A stretch of 64,000 nucleotides of DNA from assembly GCF_000735605.1 (NCBI RefSeq), contig NZ_JPKG01000059.1:248001-312000 (forward strand), given 5' to 3'. Shown here piece after piece: positions 35,299 through 44,511 of the stretch. The notes beneath the pieces are model-generated. The model did not search any database. It was not told the origin of the DNA and saw only the letters and a program-made list of their open reading frames with translations. Both the position numbers and the translations under genes were made by a program. How positions within the stretch are numbered: position 1 is the stretch's first letter; each line of letters starts with the position of its first letter. This DNA is from Allobosea sp. LC85 (GTDB lineage: Bacteria; Pseudomonadota; Alphaproteobacteria; Rhizobiales; Beijerinckiaceae).

Positions 35299-36900
35299 AT
35301 GTTCAGGATCACGCGCCGCGCGGCGCCGCTCGCATTTGCCGCGGTTCTGGCGCTCGCCACCACCACCGTCGCGCTGGCCCAGGTCACGTTCCATCGCGGC
35401 AACGACTCCGATCCCGAGACGCTCGACGCGCACAAGACCTCGACCGTCTCGGAAGCGCATCTGCTGCGCGATCTCTCCGAGGGACTCGTGATCCACCACA
35501 TCAACGGCACCGTCGTGCCGGGAGTGGCCGAGAGCTGGACGATCAGCCCGGACGGCAAGACCTATACGTTCAAGCTCCGCCCCAATGCGAAATGGTCGAA
35601 CGGAGACGCGGTAAAGGCCTCGGATTTCGTCTTCTCGCTACGGCGCATGGTCAACCCCGAGACGGGCGCGAAATACGCCAGCATCCTGTACCCGATCCTG
35701 AATGCCGAGAAGATCAACAAGAGCGACGGGGGCGCGAAGCCGGCCGATCTCGGCGTGGCGGCCATCAATGACACGACGCTCGAGATCAAGCTGGAGCGAT
35801 CGACCCCCTATTTTCTCGAATTGCTGACGCACCAGACCGGACTTCCGGTCCATCCGGCCTCCGTCGCGAAGTTCGGCAGCGATTTCGTCAAGCCCGAGAA
35901 CTGGGTTTCGAACGGCGCCTATGTGCTCAAGGAGTTCGTGCCGAACTCCCATATCAAGCTTGAAAAGAACAAGGCCTTCCACGACGCCGCCAACGCCAAG
36001 ATCGATACGGTGATCTATTATCCGTCGCCGGATCTCGCCGCCGCCGCCCGGCGCTTCCAGGCCGGCGAACTGCATATGACGACCGACATACCCGCCGACC
36101 AGATCAAGCAGCTGCGCGAGAAGCTGGGCGATCAGGTCAAGGTCGCGCCCTATCTCGGCACCTATTTCCTCATCATCAATAGCTCAAAGAAGCCCTTCGA
36201 CGATGTCCGCGTTCGCCAGGCCCTGTCCATGGTGCTCGACCGCGAGTTCATCGCCGACGAGATCTGGGGCGGCACGATGCTGCCGGCCTATGGCGTCATC
36301 CCACCGAATATCGGCAATTACGGCACCGCCGCCGAAGCCGACTTCAAGAACACCTCGCCGCTCGATCGTGAGGACAAGGCCAAGCAGCTGCTCAAGGATG
36401 CGGGCTTCGGGCCGGGCGTGCCGTTGAAGATACAGCTCCGCTACAACACCACCGACAACAACCGCCGCACCGTCATCGCCATTGCCGAGCAGTGGAAGGC
36501 GCTCGGCGTCGAGACCAGCTTCATCAACACCGACGGCAAGACCCATTTCGCCCTTCTGCGCGACGGCGGCGATTTCGACATCGCCCGCTATGGCTGGATC
36601 GGCGATTTTTCGGACCCTCAGAACTTCCTGTTCCTGTTCCTCAGCGACAACAAGGGGTTCAATTCCGGCAAGTACAACAACCCGACCTTCGATGGCTTGC
36701 TGGCCAAGGCCGCCGACGAGATCGACCTGACCAAGCGCGCCGCGATCCTGCGCGAGGCGGACGCGATCCTCGCCGCCGAGGTGCCGTGGATTCCAGTGAT
36801 GTACTATTCGTCGAAGAACCTGGTCTCGCCCAAGCTCGTCGGCTTCCAGCAGAACCTGCGCGGCGCGCTGCCGACACGCTTCATGAGCCTGAAGCCGTAA
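35299..36900 (+). CDS. oppA: Oligopeptide ABC transporter substrate-binding protein (OppA-like)
   Basis: 533 residues from ATG 35299. A signal peptide (MFRITRRAAPLAFAAVLALA) is cleaved near VALAQ. OppA-type blocks are VTFHRGNDSDPETLDAHKTSTVSEAHLLRDL, PGVAESWTISPDGKTYTFKLRPNAKWSNGD, FDDVRVRQALSMVLDREFIAD and FDIARYGWIGDFSDPQNFLFLF. It is first in an importer operon with two permeases and a fused ATPase. The 131-bp leader carries a 12-bp direct repeat TTTCCTGCTTGG (35189 and 35208) and a 6-bp hairpin (35266-35281) just before the gene; their role is unknown. Confidence 0.94.
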   Translation: MFRITRRAAPLAFAAVLALATTTVALAQVTFHRGNDSDPETLDAHKTSTVSEAHLLRDLSEGLVIHHINGTVVPGVAESWTISPDGKTYTFKLRPNAKWSNGDAVKASDFVFSLRRMVNPETGAKYASILYPILNAEKINKSDGGAKPADLGVAAINDTTLEIKLERSTPYFLELLTHQTGLPVHPASVAKFGSDFVKPENWVSNGAYVLKEFVPNSHIKLEKNKAFHDAANAKIDTVIYYPSPDLAAAARRFQAGELHMTTDIPADQIKQLREKLGDQVKVAPYLGTYFLIINSSKKPFDDVRVRQALSMVLDREFIADEIWGGTMLPAYGVIPPNIGNYGTAAEADFKNTSPLDREDKAKQLLKDAGFGPGVPLKIQLRYNTTDNNRRTVIAIAEQWKALGVETSFINTDGKTHFALLRDGGDFDIARYGWIGDFSDPQNFLFLFLSDNKGFNSGKYNNPTFDGLLAKAADEIDLTKRAAILREADAILAAEVPWIPVMYYSSKNLVSPKLVGFQQNLRGALPTRFMSLKP

Positions 36901-36910
36901 GCAACCTGCG

Positions 36911-36942
36911 CGTCATGGCCGGGTCCGCCCCCGGTCATGACG
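36911..36942 (+). terminator. Intercistronic hairpin after oppA-like gene
   Basis: CGTCATGGCCGGG (36911-36923) pairs with CCCGGTCATGACG (36930-36942), 13 bp with one G-T wobble, loop TCCGCC. It lies in the 67-bp gap before the permease gene. Confidence 0.5.
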
Positions 36943-36967
36943 CCGCCATCGGCCCGGTTCATTCGGA

Positions 36968-37888
36968 ATGCTCTCCTTCATCCTGCGTCGCCTCGCCATC
37001 GCGATCCCGACCCTGTTCGTGATCGTGACGATTTCCTTCTTCCTGATGCGCGTCGCACCGGGCGGGCCGTTCGACCTCGAACAGCCGCTGGAAGCGAAGG
37101 TGATGGAGAACCTGCGTCGGATCTATCAGCTGGACCGTCCACTCCATCAGCAATATCTGACCTATCTCGCAGCATTGATCAGAGGTGATTTCGGCCCCTC
37201 CTTCTACTTCCGCGACTTCTCCATCGCAGAACTCTTCGCGCAGGGACTGCCGGTCTCGATGCGGTTGGGTGCATCGGCGCTCGTGCTGGCCCTGCTGGTC
37301 GGCGCCCCGCTCGGCGTGCTCGCAGCCTTCCGCCAGAACCAGCATGCCGACCATGCCGTGATGGGCTTTGCAACGGCCGGTATCACCATTCCGAATTTCG
37401 TGGTCGCGCCCGTGCTGCAGATCGTCTTCGGGCTGATGCTGGCCTGGCTGCCGGTCGGCGGCTGGAACGGCGGCGCTGCGCGCAACACCATCCTGCCGAT
37501 CGTGACGCTGGCGCTGCCGCAGATCGCGGTGATCGCGCGGATGACCCGCGCAGCGATGATCGAGACCCTGCGTGCCAACCACATCCGCACTTTGCGGGCG
37601 CAAGGGCTTTCCAGCGTGACGGTCGCGCTGCATGCCCTGCGCGGCGCGGCCTTGCCCGTCGTCTCCTATCTCGGGCCGGCGGCCGCGGCCTTGCTGACAG
37701 GCTCGGTCGTGGTCGAGAGCATCTTCGCCATTCCCGGCATCGGCCGCTATTTCGTCGAGGGCGCGCTCAACCGCGACTACACCCTGGTGATGGGCACGGT
37801 CGTCGTCGTCGCGATCTTCGTGCTGGTCTTCAACCTCGTCGTCGACATTCTCTATGCGCTGCTCGATCCGCGCGTCAGGCTGGAGTGA
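36968..37888 (+). CDS. oppB: Oligopeptide ABC transporter permease, OppB-like
   Basis: 306 residues starting MLSFILRRLAIAIPTLFVIV. It has MRVAPGGPFDLEQPLEAKVMENL, GDFGPSFYFRDFSIAEL, the EAA-type loop HIRTLRAQGLSSVTVALHALRGAALPVVSYLG and the C-terminal VVDILYALLDPRVRLE. It is followed 4 bp later by the OppC-like gene. Confidence 0.93.
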   Translation: MLSFILRRLAIAIPTLFVIVTISFFLMRVAPGGPFDLEQPLEAKVMENLRRIYQLDRPLHQQYLTYLAALIRGDFGPSFYFRDFSIAELFAQGLPVSMRLGASALVLALLVGAPLGVLAAFRQNQHADHAVMGFATAGITIPNFVVAPVLQIVFGLMLAWLPVGGWNGGAARNTILPIVTLALPQIAVIARMTRAAMIETLRANHIRTLRAQGLSSVTVALHALRGAALPVVSYLGPAAAALLTGSVVVESIFAIPGIGRYFVEGALNRDYTLVMGTVVVVAIFVLVFNLVVDILYALLDPRVRLE

Positions 37889-37892
37889 GCGC

Positions 37893-39014
37893 ATGAGCGA
37901 GATCACGCTTGCTCCCCCGCCGGTTGCCGGACGCTCGCTCTGGCAGGATGCGCGCATCCGGCTGATGCGCAACCGCGCGGCGGTCGCGAGCCTGATCGTG
38001 CTGGCGCTGATGACGCTGGCCTGCCTGATCGGCCCGTTGATGACCGGGCACGCGCATGATCGGGTCTACCAGGACTATGTCCGTGTTCCCGCCAGCCTCG
38101 ACAGCTATCCCAAGGCCGAGACGATACCGGCCGCCGTGCAGCGCATCGCCTCCCGCGTCCGGGCGACGGCGAGCGATGTCGCAATAGGCCAGGACGGCGT
38201 GCGCCTGACGCTGATGTCACAGCGCCCGATCGATCAGCGCCTTCTCGTCTATTTCGATCGCTCCGACCAGTTCGGCACGCCGAAGATCATGGCCAATGAG
38301 GAAGATGGCCGCAGGCTCTCGCTGGAAGTCCCGCTCAAGCGGCAGCGCTTCTGGTTCGGCACCGACGCCAATGGCCGCGACCTGCTGACCCGCACGCTGA
38401 TCGCCGGGCGGGTTTCGCTGGCGATCGGGCTGCTCGCGACGGGCGTCGCGCTCGTGATCGGCGTGAGCTACGGCGCCACGTCGGGCTATCTCGGCGGGCG
38501 CATCGACATGCTGATGATGCGCATCGTCGACGTGCTCTATTCGCTGCCCTTCATCTTCTTTGTCATCCTGCTGGTCGTCTTCTTCGGCCGGAATTTCATC
38601 CTGATGTTCCTCGCGGTCGGCGCGATCGAATGGCTCGACATGGCCCGGATCGTTCGCGGGCAGACGCTCTCGATCAAGCGGCAGGAATACGTGCTGGCGG
38701 CCGAGGCGCTCGGCGTCACGACCGGCGGCATCCTCAGGCGCCATGTCATTCCCAACACGCTTGGCCCGGTCATCATCTATGTCACGCTGCTGGTGCCGAA
38801 GATCATCCTGCTGGAGAGCTTCCTCTCCTTCCTCGGCCTTGGCGTACAGGAGCCCATGACGAGCTGGGGCGTGCTGATCTCGGACGGCGCCCGCTCGATC
38901 CAGGGCGCCCCCTGGATGCTGATCTTCCCGGCGGCCTTCCTCGTGACCACGCTGTTTGCTCTGAACTTCCTCGGCGATGGCCTGCGCGATGCGCTCGATC
39001 CGAAAGATCGCTGA
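37893..39014 (+). CDS. oppC: Oligopeptide ABC transporter permease, OppC-like, with long periplasmic loop
   Basis: 373 residues from ATG 37893, about 70 longer than most OppC/DppC proteins. The extra length is between the first helix (about 31-51) and WFGTDANGRDLLTR (about 152-165). That roughly 100-residue periplasmic segment has no helix and includes KAETIPAAVQRIASRVRATASD. The rest is typical, with the EAA loop YVLAAEALGVTTGGILRRHVIPNTLGPVII. An extended loop here is also seen in YejE-type permeases, and the fused ATPase downstream fits that comparison. Confidence 0.92.
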   Translation: MSEITLAPPPVAGRSLWQDARIRLMRNRAAVASLIVLALMTLACLIGPLMTGHAHDRVYQDYVRVPASLDSYPKAETIPAAVQRIASRVRATASDVAIGQDGVRLTLMSQRPIDQRLLVYFDRSDQFGTPKIMANEEDGRRLSLEVPLKRQRFWFGTDANGRDLLTRTLIAGRVSLAIGLLATGVALVIGVSYGATSGYLGGRIDMLMMRIVDVLYSLPFIFFVILLVVFFGRNFILMFLAVGAIEWLDMARIVRGQTLSIKRQEYVLAAEALGVTTGGILRRHVIPNTLGPVIIYVTLLVPKIILLESFLSFLGLGVQEPMTSWGVLISDGARSIQGAPWMLIFPAAFLVTTLFALNFLGDGLRDALDPKDR

Positions 39015-39015
39015 G

Positions 39016-40611
39016 ATGGCGGACGCACCGATCCTCGATATTCGCGGCCTGCGCGTCCGCTTCCGGACCAATGACGGGCTGCTCGACGCGGTGAACGGCG
39101 TCGATATCGCCGTCGGAGCCGGCGAATTCGTCGCCATCGTCGGCGAATCCGGTTCCGGCAAAAGCCAGACGGTGATGGCTGCGATGGGCCTGCTCGCCGC
39201 AAATGGCGAGGCGGAAGGCTCGATCCGCTATCGCGGCACGGAACTGCTCGGGCTGAAGCCCAAGGAACTCAACGCCTATCGCGGCCGGAAGCTCGCGATG
39301 ATTTTCCAGGAGCCCATGACATCGCTCGATCCGCTGTTCCGGATCGGCAGCCAGATGGCTGCGCCGCTGCGCAAGCACCAGGGATTGTCACGCAGCGCAG
39401 CGCAGGCGCGGGCGCTCGAACTCCTGAAACTCGTCCAGATTCCCCGGCCGCAGGAACGGCTCGATGCCTATCCGCACGAACTCTCAGGCGGGCAGCGCCA
39501 GCGCGTCATGATCGCGATGGCGCTTGCCAATGACCCCGACATCCTGATTGCCGACGAACCGACGACGGCGCTCGACGTCACCATCGAGGCCGAGATTCTG
39601 GCGCTGATCGCCGATCTCCGGAGGCGCCTCGGCATGGCCGTTGTCCTGATCAGCCACGATCTCGGGCTGGTGCGGAAATATGCAGAGCGCGTCTACGTGA
39701 TGAAGTCCGGCGAAGTGGTGGAGAGCGGCACCACCAAGGCCCTTTTCGCAGCACCGAGCCATCCCTACACCAAGCTGCTGCTCTCGGCCGAGCCCGCAGG
39801 CCATAAGGAGCCTGCGCCGAGCGGCGCCCCGATCCTGCTCGAGGCCCATGACCTGCGCGTCAGCTATGATCTCGGTCGTGGCTTTCTCTGGCGCAGGCAA
39901 GCGCTGCTCCACGCCGTCGACGGTGTCGATCTGACGCTGAAGCAAGGCCAGACCATCGGCATCGTCGGAGAATCCGGCTCGGGAAAGTCCACGCTCGGAA
40001 AGGCCCTCCTCAAGCTCGTGCCGGCAAGCGGGCAGATCCGGTTCGAGGACCGGGCGCTGGCGCCTCTCGGTCGTTCGCAGATGCGGCCGCTGCGCAAGAG
40101 CCTGCAGGTCGTCTTCCAGGACCCGTTCGGCTCGCTCTCGCCGCGACTCACCGTGGGCGAAATCGTCAGCGAGGGGCTGCTCGTCCATGCGCCCCATCTG
40201 ACGCGCGCCGAACGCGACATGCGCGCGGCGCAGGCCTTGGAGGAGGTCTCGCTCGATCCGCGCCTGCGCAACCGCTATCCGCATGAATTCTCGGGCGGGC
40301 AGCGCCAGCGCATCGCGATCGCGCGCGCCATGATCCTGCACCCGGCGCTCGTCGTGCTCGACGAGCCGACCTCGGCGCTCGATCGCACCGTGCAGAAGAG
40401 CATCGTGGCGCTGCTCAAGGACCTCCAGGCCCGCCACGCCCTCTCCTATCTCTTCATCAGCCACGACCTCGCCGTGGTCCGCGCCATGGCCGACACGATC
40501 ATGGTGATGAAGGATGGCAGCGTCGTCGAAAGCGGGCCGACCGAGGCGATCTTTGCGGCGCCGCGCGAAAGCTACACGCAGAGGCTGATCGCGGCCGCGC
40601 TGAAGGCGTGA
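39016..40611 (+). CDS. Fused double ABC ATPase for peptide import (OppDF/YejF-like)
   Basis: 531 residues with two complete ABC domains. The first has Walker A GESGSGKSQ, LSGGQRQRVMIAMAL and LIADEPTTALDVT. The second (from about 270) has GESGSGKST, FSGGQRQRIAIARAM and VVLDEPTSALDRTV. Each has its H-loop (ISHDLGLV, ISHDLAVV). The fusion replaces separate OppD and OppF, as in YejF and GsiA. It starts 1 bp after the OppC-like stop and completes the importer operon 35299-40611. Confidence 0.95.
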   Translation: MADAPILDIRGLRVRFRTNDGLLDAVNGVDIAVGAGEFVAIVGESGSGKSQTVMAAMGLLAANGEAEGSIRYRGTELLGLKPKELNAYRGRKLAMIFQEPMTSLDPLFRIGSQMAAPLRKHQGLSRSAAQARALELLKLVQIPRPQERLDAYPHELSGGQRQRVMIAMALANDPDILIADEPTTALDVTIEAEILALIADLRRRLGMAVVLISHDLGLVRKYAERVYVMKSGEVVESGTTKALFAAPSHPYTKLLLSAEPAGHKEPAPSGAPILLEAHDLRVSYDLGRGFLWRRQALLHAVDGVDLTLKQGQTIGIVGESGSGKSTLGKALLKLVPASGQIRFEDRALAPLGRSQMRPLRKSLQVVFQDPFGSLSPRLTVGEIVSEGLLVHAPHLTRAERDMRAAQALEEVSLDPRLRNRYPHEFSGGQRQRIAIARAMILHPALVVLDEPTSALDRTVQKSIVALLKDLQARHALSYLFISHDLAVVRAMADTIMVMKDGSVVESGPTEAIFAAPRESYTQRLIAAALKA

Positions 40612-40756
40612 GTGCATCCGGTCGGGCCTGGCGCTCGACATTCCGGCGCCCCAGTGTTGCGCCAAACGCCGATCTGCAAGCCGGCTTTGGCACTCGCCTC
40701 CCGCACGCGCCTCCGCTACCAATGCCGGCGTTCCTGCAACCACGAGACCGAAGCCG

Positions 40757-41614
40757 ATGAGCCGCATTGTCTATGTGAATGGTGAGTACCTGCCCGAGGA
40801 AGAGGCCAGGATCTCGATTTTCGACCGCGGCTTCATCTTCGGCGACGGCATCTACGAGGTCTCGGCCGTGCTCGGCGGCAAGCTGGTCGACTGCGACGCG
40901 CATCTCGCCCGGCTGGAGCGCTCCTGCGGTGAAATCCGGCTCGCCCTGCCCTGGTCGCGCGCCGAACTGATCGCCATCCATGAAGAGCTGATCAAGCGCA
41001 ACGATATCGACGAAGGCGGCATCTATCTGCAGGTCTCGCGCGGCGCTGCCGACCGCGACTTCGCCTTCCCGGCAGATGCGGCGCCGACCCTGGTGATGTT
41101 CTCGCAGGCTCGCAACCTGAGCCAGGCGCCGGCCGCCAAGACCGGCATCAAGGTCGTCTCCTGCCCGGACCTGCGCTGGGCCCGCCGGGACATCAAGAGC
41201 GTCAACCTGCTCGGGCCGGTGCTGGCCAAGCAGTTCGCCGCCGAGAGCGGCGCGCAGGAAGCCTGGCTGGTGGAAGATGGCGTCGTCACCGAAGGCGCGT
41301 CCTCGACCGCCTGGATCGTCAAGGGCAAGACGCTGATCTCGCGTCCGCTCACAAACAAGGTCCTGCCCGGCATCACCCGCAAGGCCGTTCTGGCTTTCCT
41401 GGCCGAAACCGGCTTCACCTTCGAGGAGCGCACGTTCACGCTGGATGAGGCGCTCGATGCCGAGGAGGCCTTCATCACCTCGGCCAACAGCTTCGTGATG
41501 CCGGTGGTCTCGATCGACGGCCACACGGTCCATAATGGCGCGCCGGGACCGACGGCGATCCGCCTGCGCGAGATCTATATCGACTTCGCCAGAAAGGGTG
41601 GCGTGCTGGGCTGA
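40757..41614 (+). CDS. dat: D-amino-acid transaminase (class IV aminotransferase)
   Basis: 285 residues, the D-alanine aminotransferase length. The PLP lysine is Lys147 in ARRDIKSVNLLG. The FDRGFIFGDGIYEV and EEAFITSANSFVMPVV motifs are typical of DAAT rather than BCAT. It interconverts D-amino acids and 2-oxo acids, such as D-Ala with 2-oxoglutarate to D-Glu and pyruvate. It lies 145 bp after the peptide importer on the same strand, suggesting use of D-residues from imported peptides (inference). Its last 40 bp overlap the 3' end of the convergent guaD. Confidence 0.9.
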   Translation: MSRIVYVNGEYLPEEEARISIFDRGFIFGDGIYEVSAVLGGKLVDCDAHLARLERSCGEIRLALPWSRAELIAIHEELIKRNDIDEGGIYLQVSRGAADRDFAFPADAAPTLVMFSQARNLSQAPAAKTGIKVVSCPDLRWARRDIKSVNLLGPVLAKQFAAESGAQEAWLVEDGVVTEGASSTAWIVKGKTLISRPLTNKVLPGITRKAVLAFLAETGFTFEERTFTLDEALDAEEAFITSANSFVMPVVSIDGHTVHNGAPGPTAIRLREIYIDFARKGGVLG

Positions 41615-42915
41615 ATGCCCACCCGCTCCCCCGCGACATAGGTCGCGGCGACATTGCGCTCGTCACCCAGCGTGACGAGCACGAACAGCTCCTCGGCGAG
41701 ATCCCGCACCGTTTCCAGCCGGTGCGCCATGGCCCGCGTCGCAGCGGGGTCGAGCACCACGACATCCGCCTCACGGCCGGGCTCGAGCGAGCCGATGAGA
41801 TGATCGAGCCCGAGCGCCACCGCATTGCCGCGCGTGATCGCATGCAGCGCTGCGAACGCGGAAAGCGACTGGCCCTGCAGCTGCAGCACCTTGTAGGCCT
41901 CGGCCATGGTCCGCAGCATCGAGTAACTGGTGCCGCCGCCGATATCGGTCGCGACCGCAACCCGCACGCCTTCCCGCTTCGCCCGGGCCCAGTCGAACAG
42001 ACCTGAACCGAGAAAGAGGTTCGACGTCGGACAGAACACGGCGACGGCTCCAGCCTCGGCAAAGGCCCGCCATTCATGCTTGGTCATGTGGATGCAGTGG
42101 CCCATCAGGCTCTTGGCGCCGAGCAGGCCGTAATCCCGGTAGATGCCGGCGTAATCATCGGCATCCGGGTAAAGCTGGCAGGCGAACGAGATCTCGGCCT
42201 GGTTCTCGTTGATATGGGTCTGGACGAAGCAGTCCGGATGTTCCGAGGCGAGCCGCCCCGCGGCCGCGAGCTGCTCGGGCGTCGAGGTCACCGCAAAGCG
42301 TGGCGTGATCGCATAGAGCTGGCGTCCCCTGCCGTGCCAACGCTCGATCAGGGCCTTGCTGTCGGCATAGCCGCTCTCGGCCGTGTCGGTCAGTGCTGGC
42401 GGGGCGTTGCGGTCCATCATCACCTTGCCGGCGATCATCCGCGTGTTGCGGCGCTCGGATTCGGCAAAGAAGGCGTCTGCCGACTGGCGGTGGACAGAGC
42501 AGTAGACCGCCGCCGTGGTGGTGCCGCTTGCCAGCAACTCGTCCAGCAGGAAACGCGTCAGCTTCTCCGGATGTCCCTGCTGCGCCAGCTTCTGCTCCTC
42601 GACGAACGTGTATTTGTTCAGCCATTCCATCAGCTGCGCACCATAGGAGGCGATCACCTGCGTCTGCGGCATATGCAGATGCGCATCGATGAAGCCCGGC
42701 ATGATCAGGTTCGGCCGGTGATCGACGATCTCCGTCCCCTCCGGCAGCGTTGGCAGCAGCTCCGAACTGTTGCCGACGGCCTCGATCAAACCATCGGCGA
42801 TGAGGATCAGGCCGTCCTCGATATGGCGATGCGCCGCTTCGCCCGTGAGCTCGGGATCGTCGACGAACCAGAGCAGGCGGCCACGCAGGGCGCGAAGGCG
42901 ACGGTCTTCGTTCAC
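41575..42915 (-). CDS. guaD: Guanine deaminase
   Basis: 446 residues, amidohydrolase superfamily. Metal and substrate motifs are MPGFIDAHLHMPQTQVI, TTAAVYCSVH, FVQTHINENQAEI, MGHCIHMTKHE, FCPTSNLFLGSGLF and AVATDIGGGTSYSML, all characteristic of GuaD. It converts guanine to xanthine and ammonia, feeding the xanthine dehydrogenase encoded divergently at 43033 onward. The start faces a 117-bp divergent promoter with nested dyads. It overlaps dat tail to tail by 40 bp. Confidence 0.96.
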   Translation of the reverse strand: MNEDRRLRALRGRLLWFVDDPELTGEAAHRHIEDGLILIADGLIEAVGNSSELLPTLPEGTEIVDHRPNLIMPGFIDAHLHMPQTQVIASYGAQLMEWLNKYTFVEEQKLAQQGHPEKLTRFLLDELLASGTTTAAVYCSVHRQSADAFFAESERRNTRMIAGKVMMDRNAPPALTDTAESGYADSKALIERWHGRGRQLYAITPRFAVTSTPEQLAAAGRLASEHPDCFVQTHINENQAEISFACQLYPDADDYAGIYRDYGLLGAKSLMGHCIHMTKHEWRAFAEAGAVAVFCPTSNLFLGSGLFDWARAKREGVRVAVATDIGGGTSYSMLRTMAEAYKVLQLQGQSLSAFAALHAITRGNAVALGLDHLIGSLEPGREADVVVLDPAATRAMAHRLETVRDLAEELFVLVTLGDERNVAATYVAGERVGIQPSTPPFLAKSI

Positions 42916-42953
42916 AGGCTCGTGCTCCGGCTCAAAATCAGGTCATATCTGCA

Positions 42954-43010
42954 CCAAATCAAAGCTTTCGGCCAAGCGCCGAACATGCCTAATCTGGAGG
43001 CATGATTTGG
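42954..43010. promoter_or_regulatory. Nested inverted repeats in the guaD-xdhA divergent promoter
   Basis: Outer arms CCAAATCA (42954-42961) and TGATTTGG (43003-43010) and inner arms CATGCCT (42984-42990) and AGGCATG (42998-43004) are all perfect. They sit between two purine-catabolism transcripts and are a natural place for a purine-responsive repressor. The regulator itself is not in this window. Confidence 0.5.
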
Positions 43011-43032
43011 ATCTGTGAGCGGCTGGGCCGCC

Positions 43033-44511
43033 ATGCGTGAGATAGTGCGCTTCCTCTGTGGCGATGAGCTGGTCGAGATCGCGTCCTGCGATCCGACGCT
43101 GACGCTGCTCGACTGGCTGCGCCTCGAGCGCCGCGCGACCGGCACGAAGGAAGGCTGCGCCGAGGGCGATTGCGGAGCCTGCACGGTTGTCATCGGGCGG
43201 CTCGATGGCGGCCGGTTGCGCTATGAGGCGATCAACGCCTGCATCCGCTTCCTGCCGACGCTCGACGGCTGCCATCTGCTCACCGTCGAGCACCTGAAGA
43301 GCGCCGACGGACGCCTGCACCCGGTGCAGCAGGCGTTGGTCGATTGCCATGGCTCGCAATGCGGCTTCTGCACGCCGGGCTTCGTGATGTCGCTCCTCGC
43401 GCTCTGGCTGAACGAGACCGCGCCGGACCTCGCGCGAATCGAGGACGCGCTCGCGGGCAATCTCTGCCGCTGCACCGGCTACGAGCCGATCATCGCCGCG
43501 GCACAGCGCCTCTACGAAGGCGCCGACCGGGCGCAGGATCGCTTCGCCCTGGCGGCGCCCGGCATTGCCTCCCGGCTACACGCTTTTGCGGATCAGGAGA
43601 CGCTGACACTCGCCCATGGCGCACGGCGCTTCCTGTCCCCGGCAACGACTGACGCCCTGGCTGATCTCGTCATTTCCCATCCCGAGGCGATCCTCGTCGC
43701 TGGCGCGACCGATGTCGGTCTCTGGATCACCAAGGGGATGCAGCAGCCGCAAACCACCATCCATCTCGGTCGCATCGAGGCCCTGCGTGCGGTCAGCGAC
43801 GAGGGCGAGCATCTGCGCATCGGTGCCATGGCGAACCTTATCGACGTCCGCAAGGCACTGATGGCGCTCTCACCGCAGCTCGACGAGCTGATGCGCCGCT
43901 TCGGCGGCGAACAGGTGCGCAATGCCGGGACGATCGGCGGCAATATCGCCAATGGCTCGCCGATCGGCGATCTGCCGCCTGCGCTGATCGCGCTCGGTGC
44001 AACCCTGGTGCTGCGGCGCGGCACTGAGCGGCGCGAGCTGCCACTCGAGGATTTCTTCCTCGACTATCGCCGGCAGGACCGGAAGCCGGGCGAATTCGTC
44101 GAGGCCGTGCTGGTACCAAAGCTGCGTACCGACGCCCTGTTCCACATCTCGAAGATCTCAAAACGCTTCGATGAAGACATCTCGGCGGTTTGCGGCGCCT
44201 TCCTGCTACGTCTCGACGAAGCCGATCGGGTGAGCGAGGCAAGGCTCGCCTATGGTGGCATGGCCGGTATCCCCAAACGGGCCGCCGCCGCGGAAGCCGT
44301 GCTGCTCGGGCGGGATTGGGACGAGGCTGCTATTGCGGCCGCTATCGCCGCTCTGCCCCAGGATTTCACACCGATGACCGACATGCGCGCCTCGGCGGCG
44401 TACCGCCTCAAGGTGGCTGGCAATCTCCTGCGCCGGTTCCTGATCGAAACGACGGCACCTGACGTCAACACGCGGGTCGCCGGCCTGCTCGCGGAGGCCG
44501 CCCATGGCTGA
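43033..44511 (+). CDS. xdhA: Xanthine dehydrogenase small subunit (2Fe-2S and FAD)
   Basis: 492 residues from ATG 43033; GTG 43015 is an alternative. The N-terminal 2Fe-2S cluster is at GTKEGCAEGDCGACTVV, the second cluster at HGSQCGFCTPGFVMS...NLCRCTGYEPI. The FAD domain starts about residue 190 (ILVAGATDVGLWITKG, NAGTIGGNIANGSPIGDLPP), with the CO-dehydrogenase-type C-terminal domain after. It passes electrons from the Mo site of XdhB to NAD. It overlaps xdhB by 8 bp. Confidence 0.96.
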   Translation: MREIVRFLCGDELVEIASCDPTLTLLDWLRLERRATGTKEGCAEGDCGACTVVIGRLDGGRLRYEAINACIRFLPTLDGCHLLTVEHLKSADGRLHPVQQALVDCHGSQCGFCTPGFVMSLLALWLNETAPDLARIEDALAGNLCRCTGYEPIIAAAQRLYEGADRAQDRFALAAPGIASRLHAFADQETLTLAHGARRFLSPATTDALADLVISHPEAILVAGATDVGLWITKGMQQPQTTIHLGRIEALRAVSDEGEHLRIGAMANLIDVRKALMALSPQLDELMRRFGGEQVRNAGTIGGNIANGSPIGDLPPALIALGATLVLRRGTERRELPLEDFFLDYRRQDRKPGEFVEAVLVPKLRTDALFHISKISKRFDEDISAVCGAFLLRLDEADRVSEARLAYGGMAGIPKRAAAAEAVLLGRDWDEAAIAAAIAALPQDFTPMTDMRASAAYRLKVAGNLLRRFLIETTAPDVNTRVAGLLAEAAHG

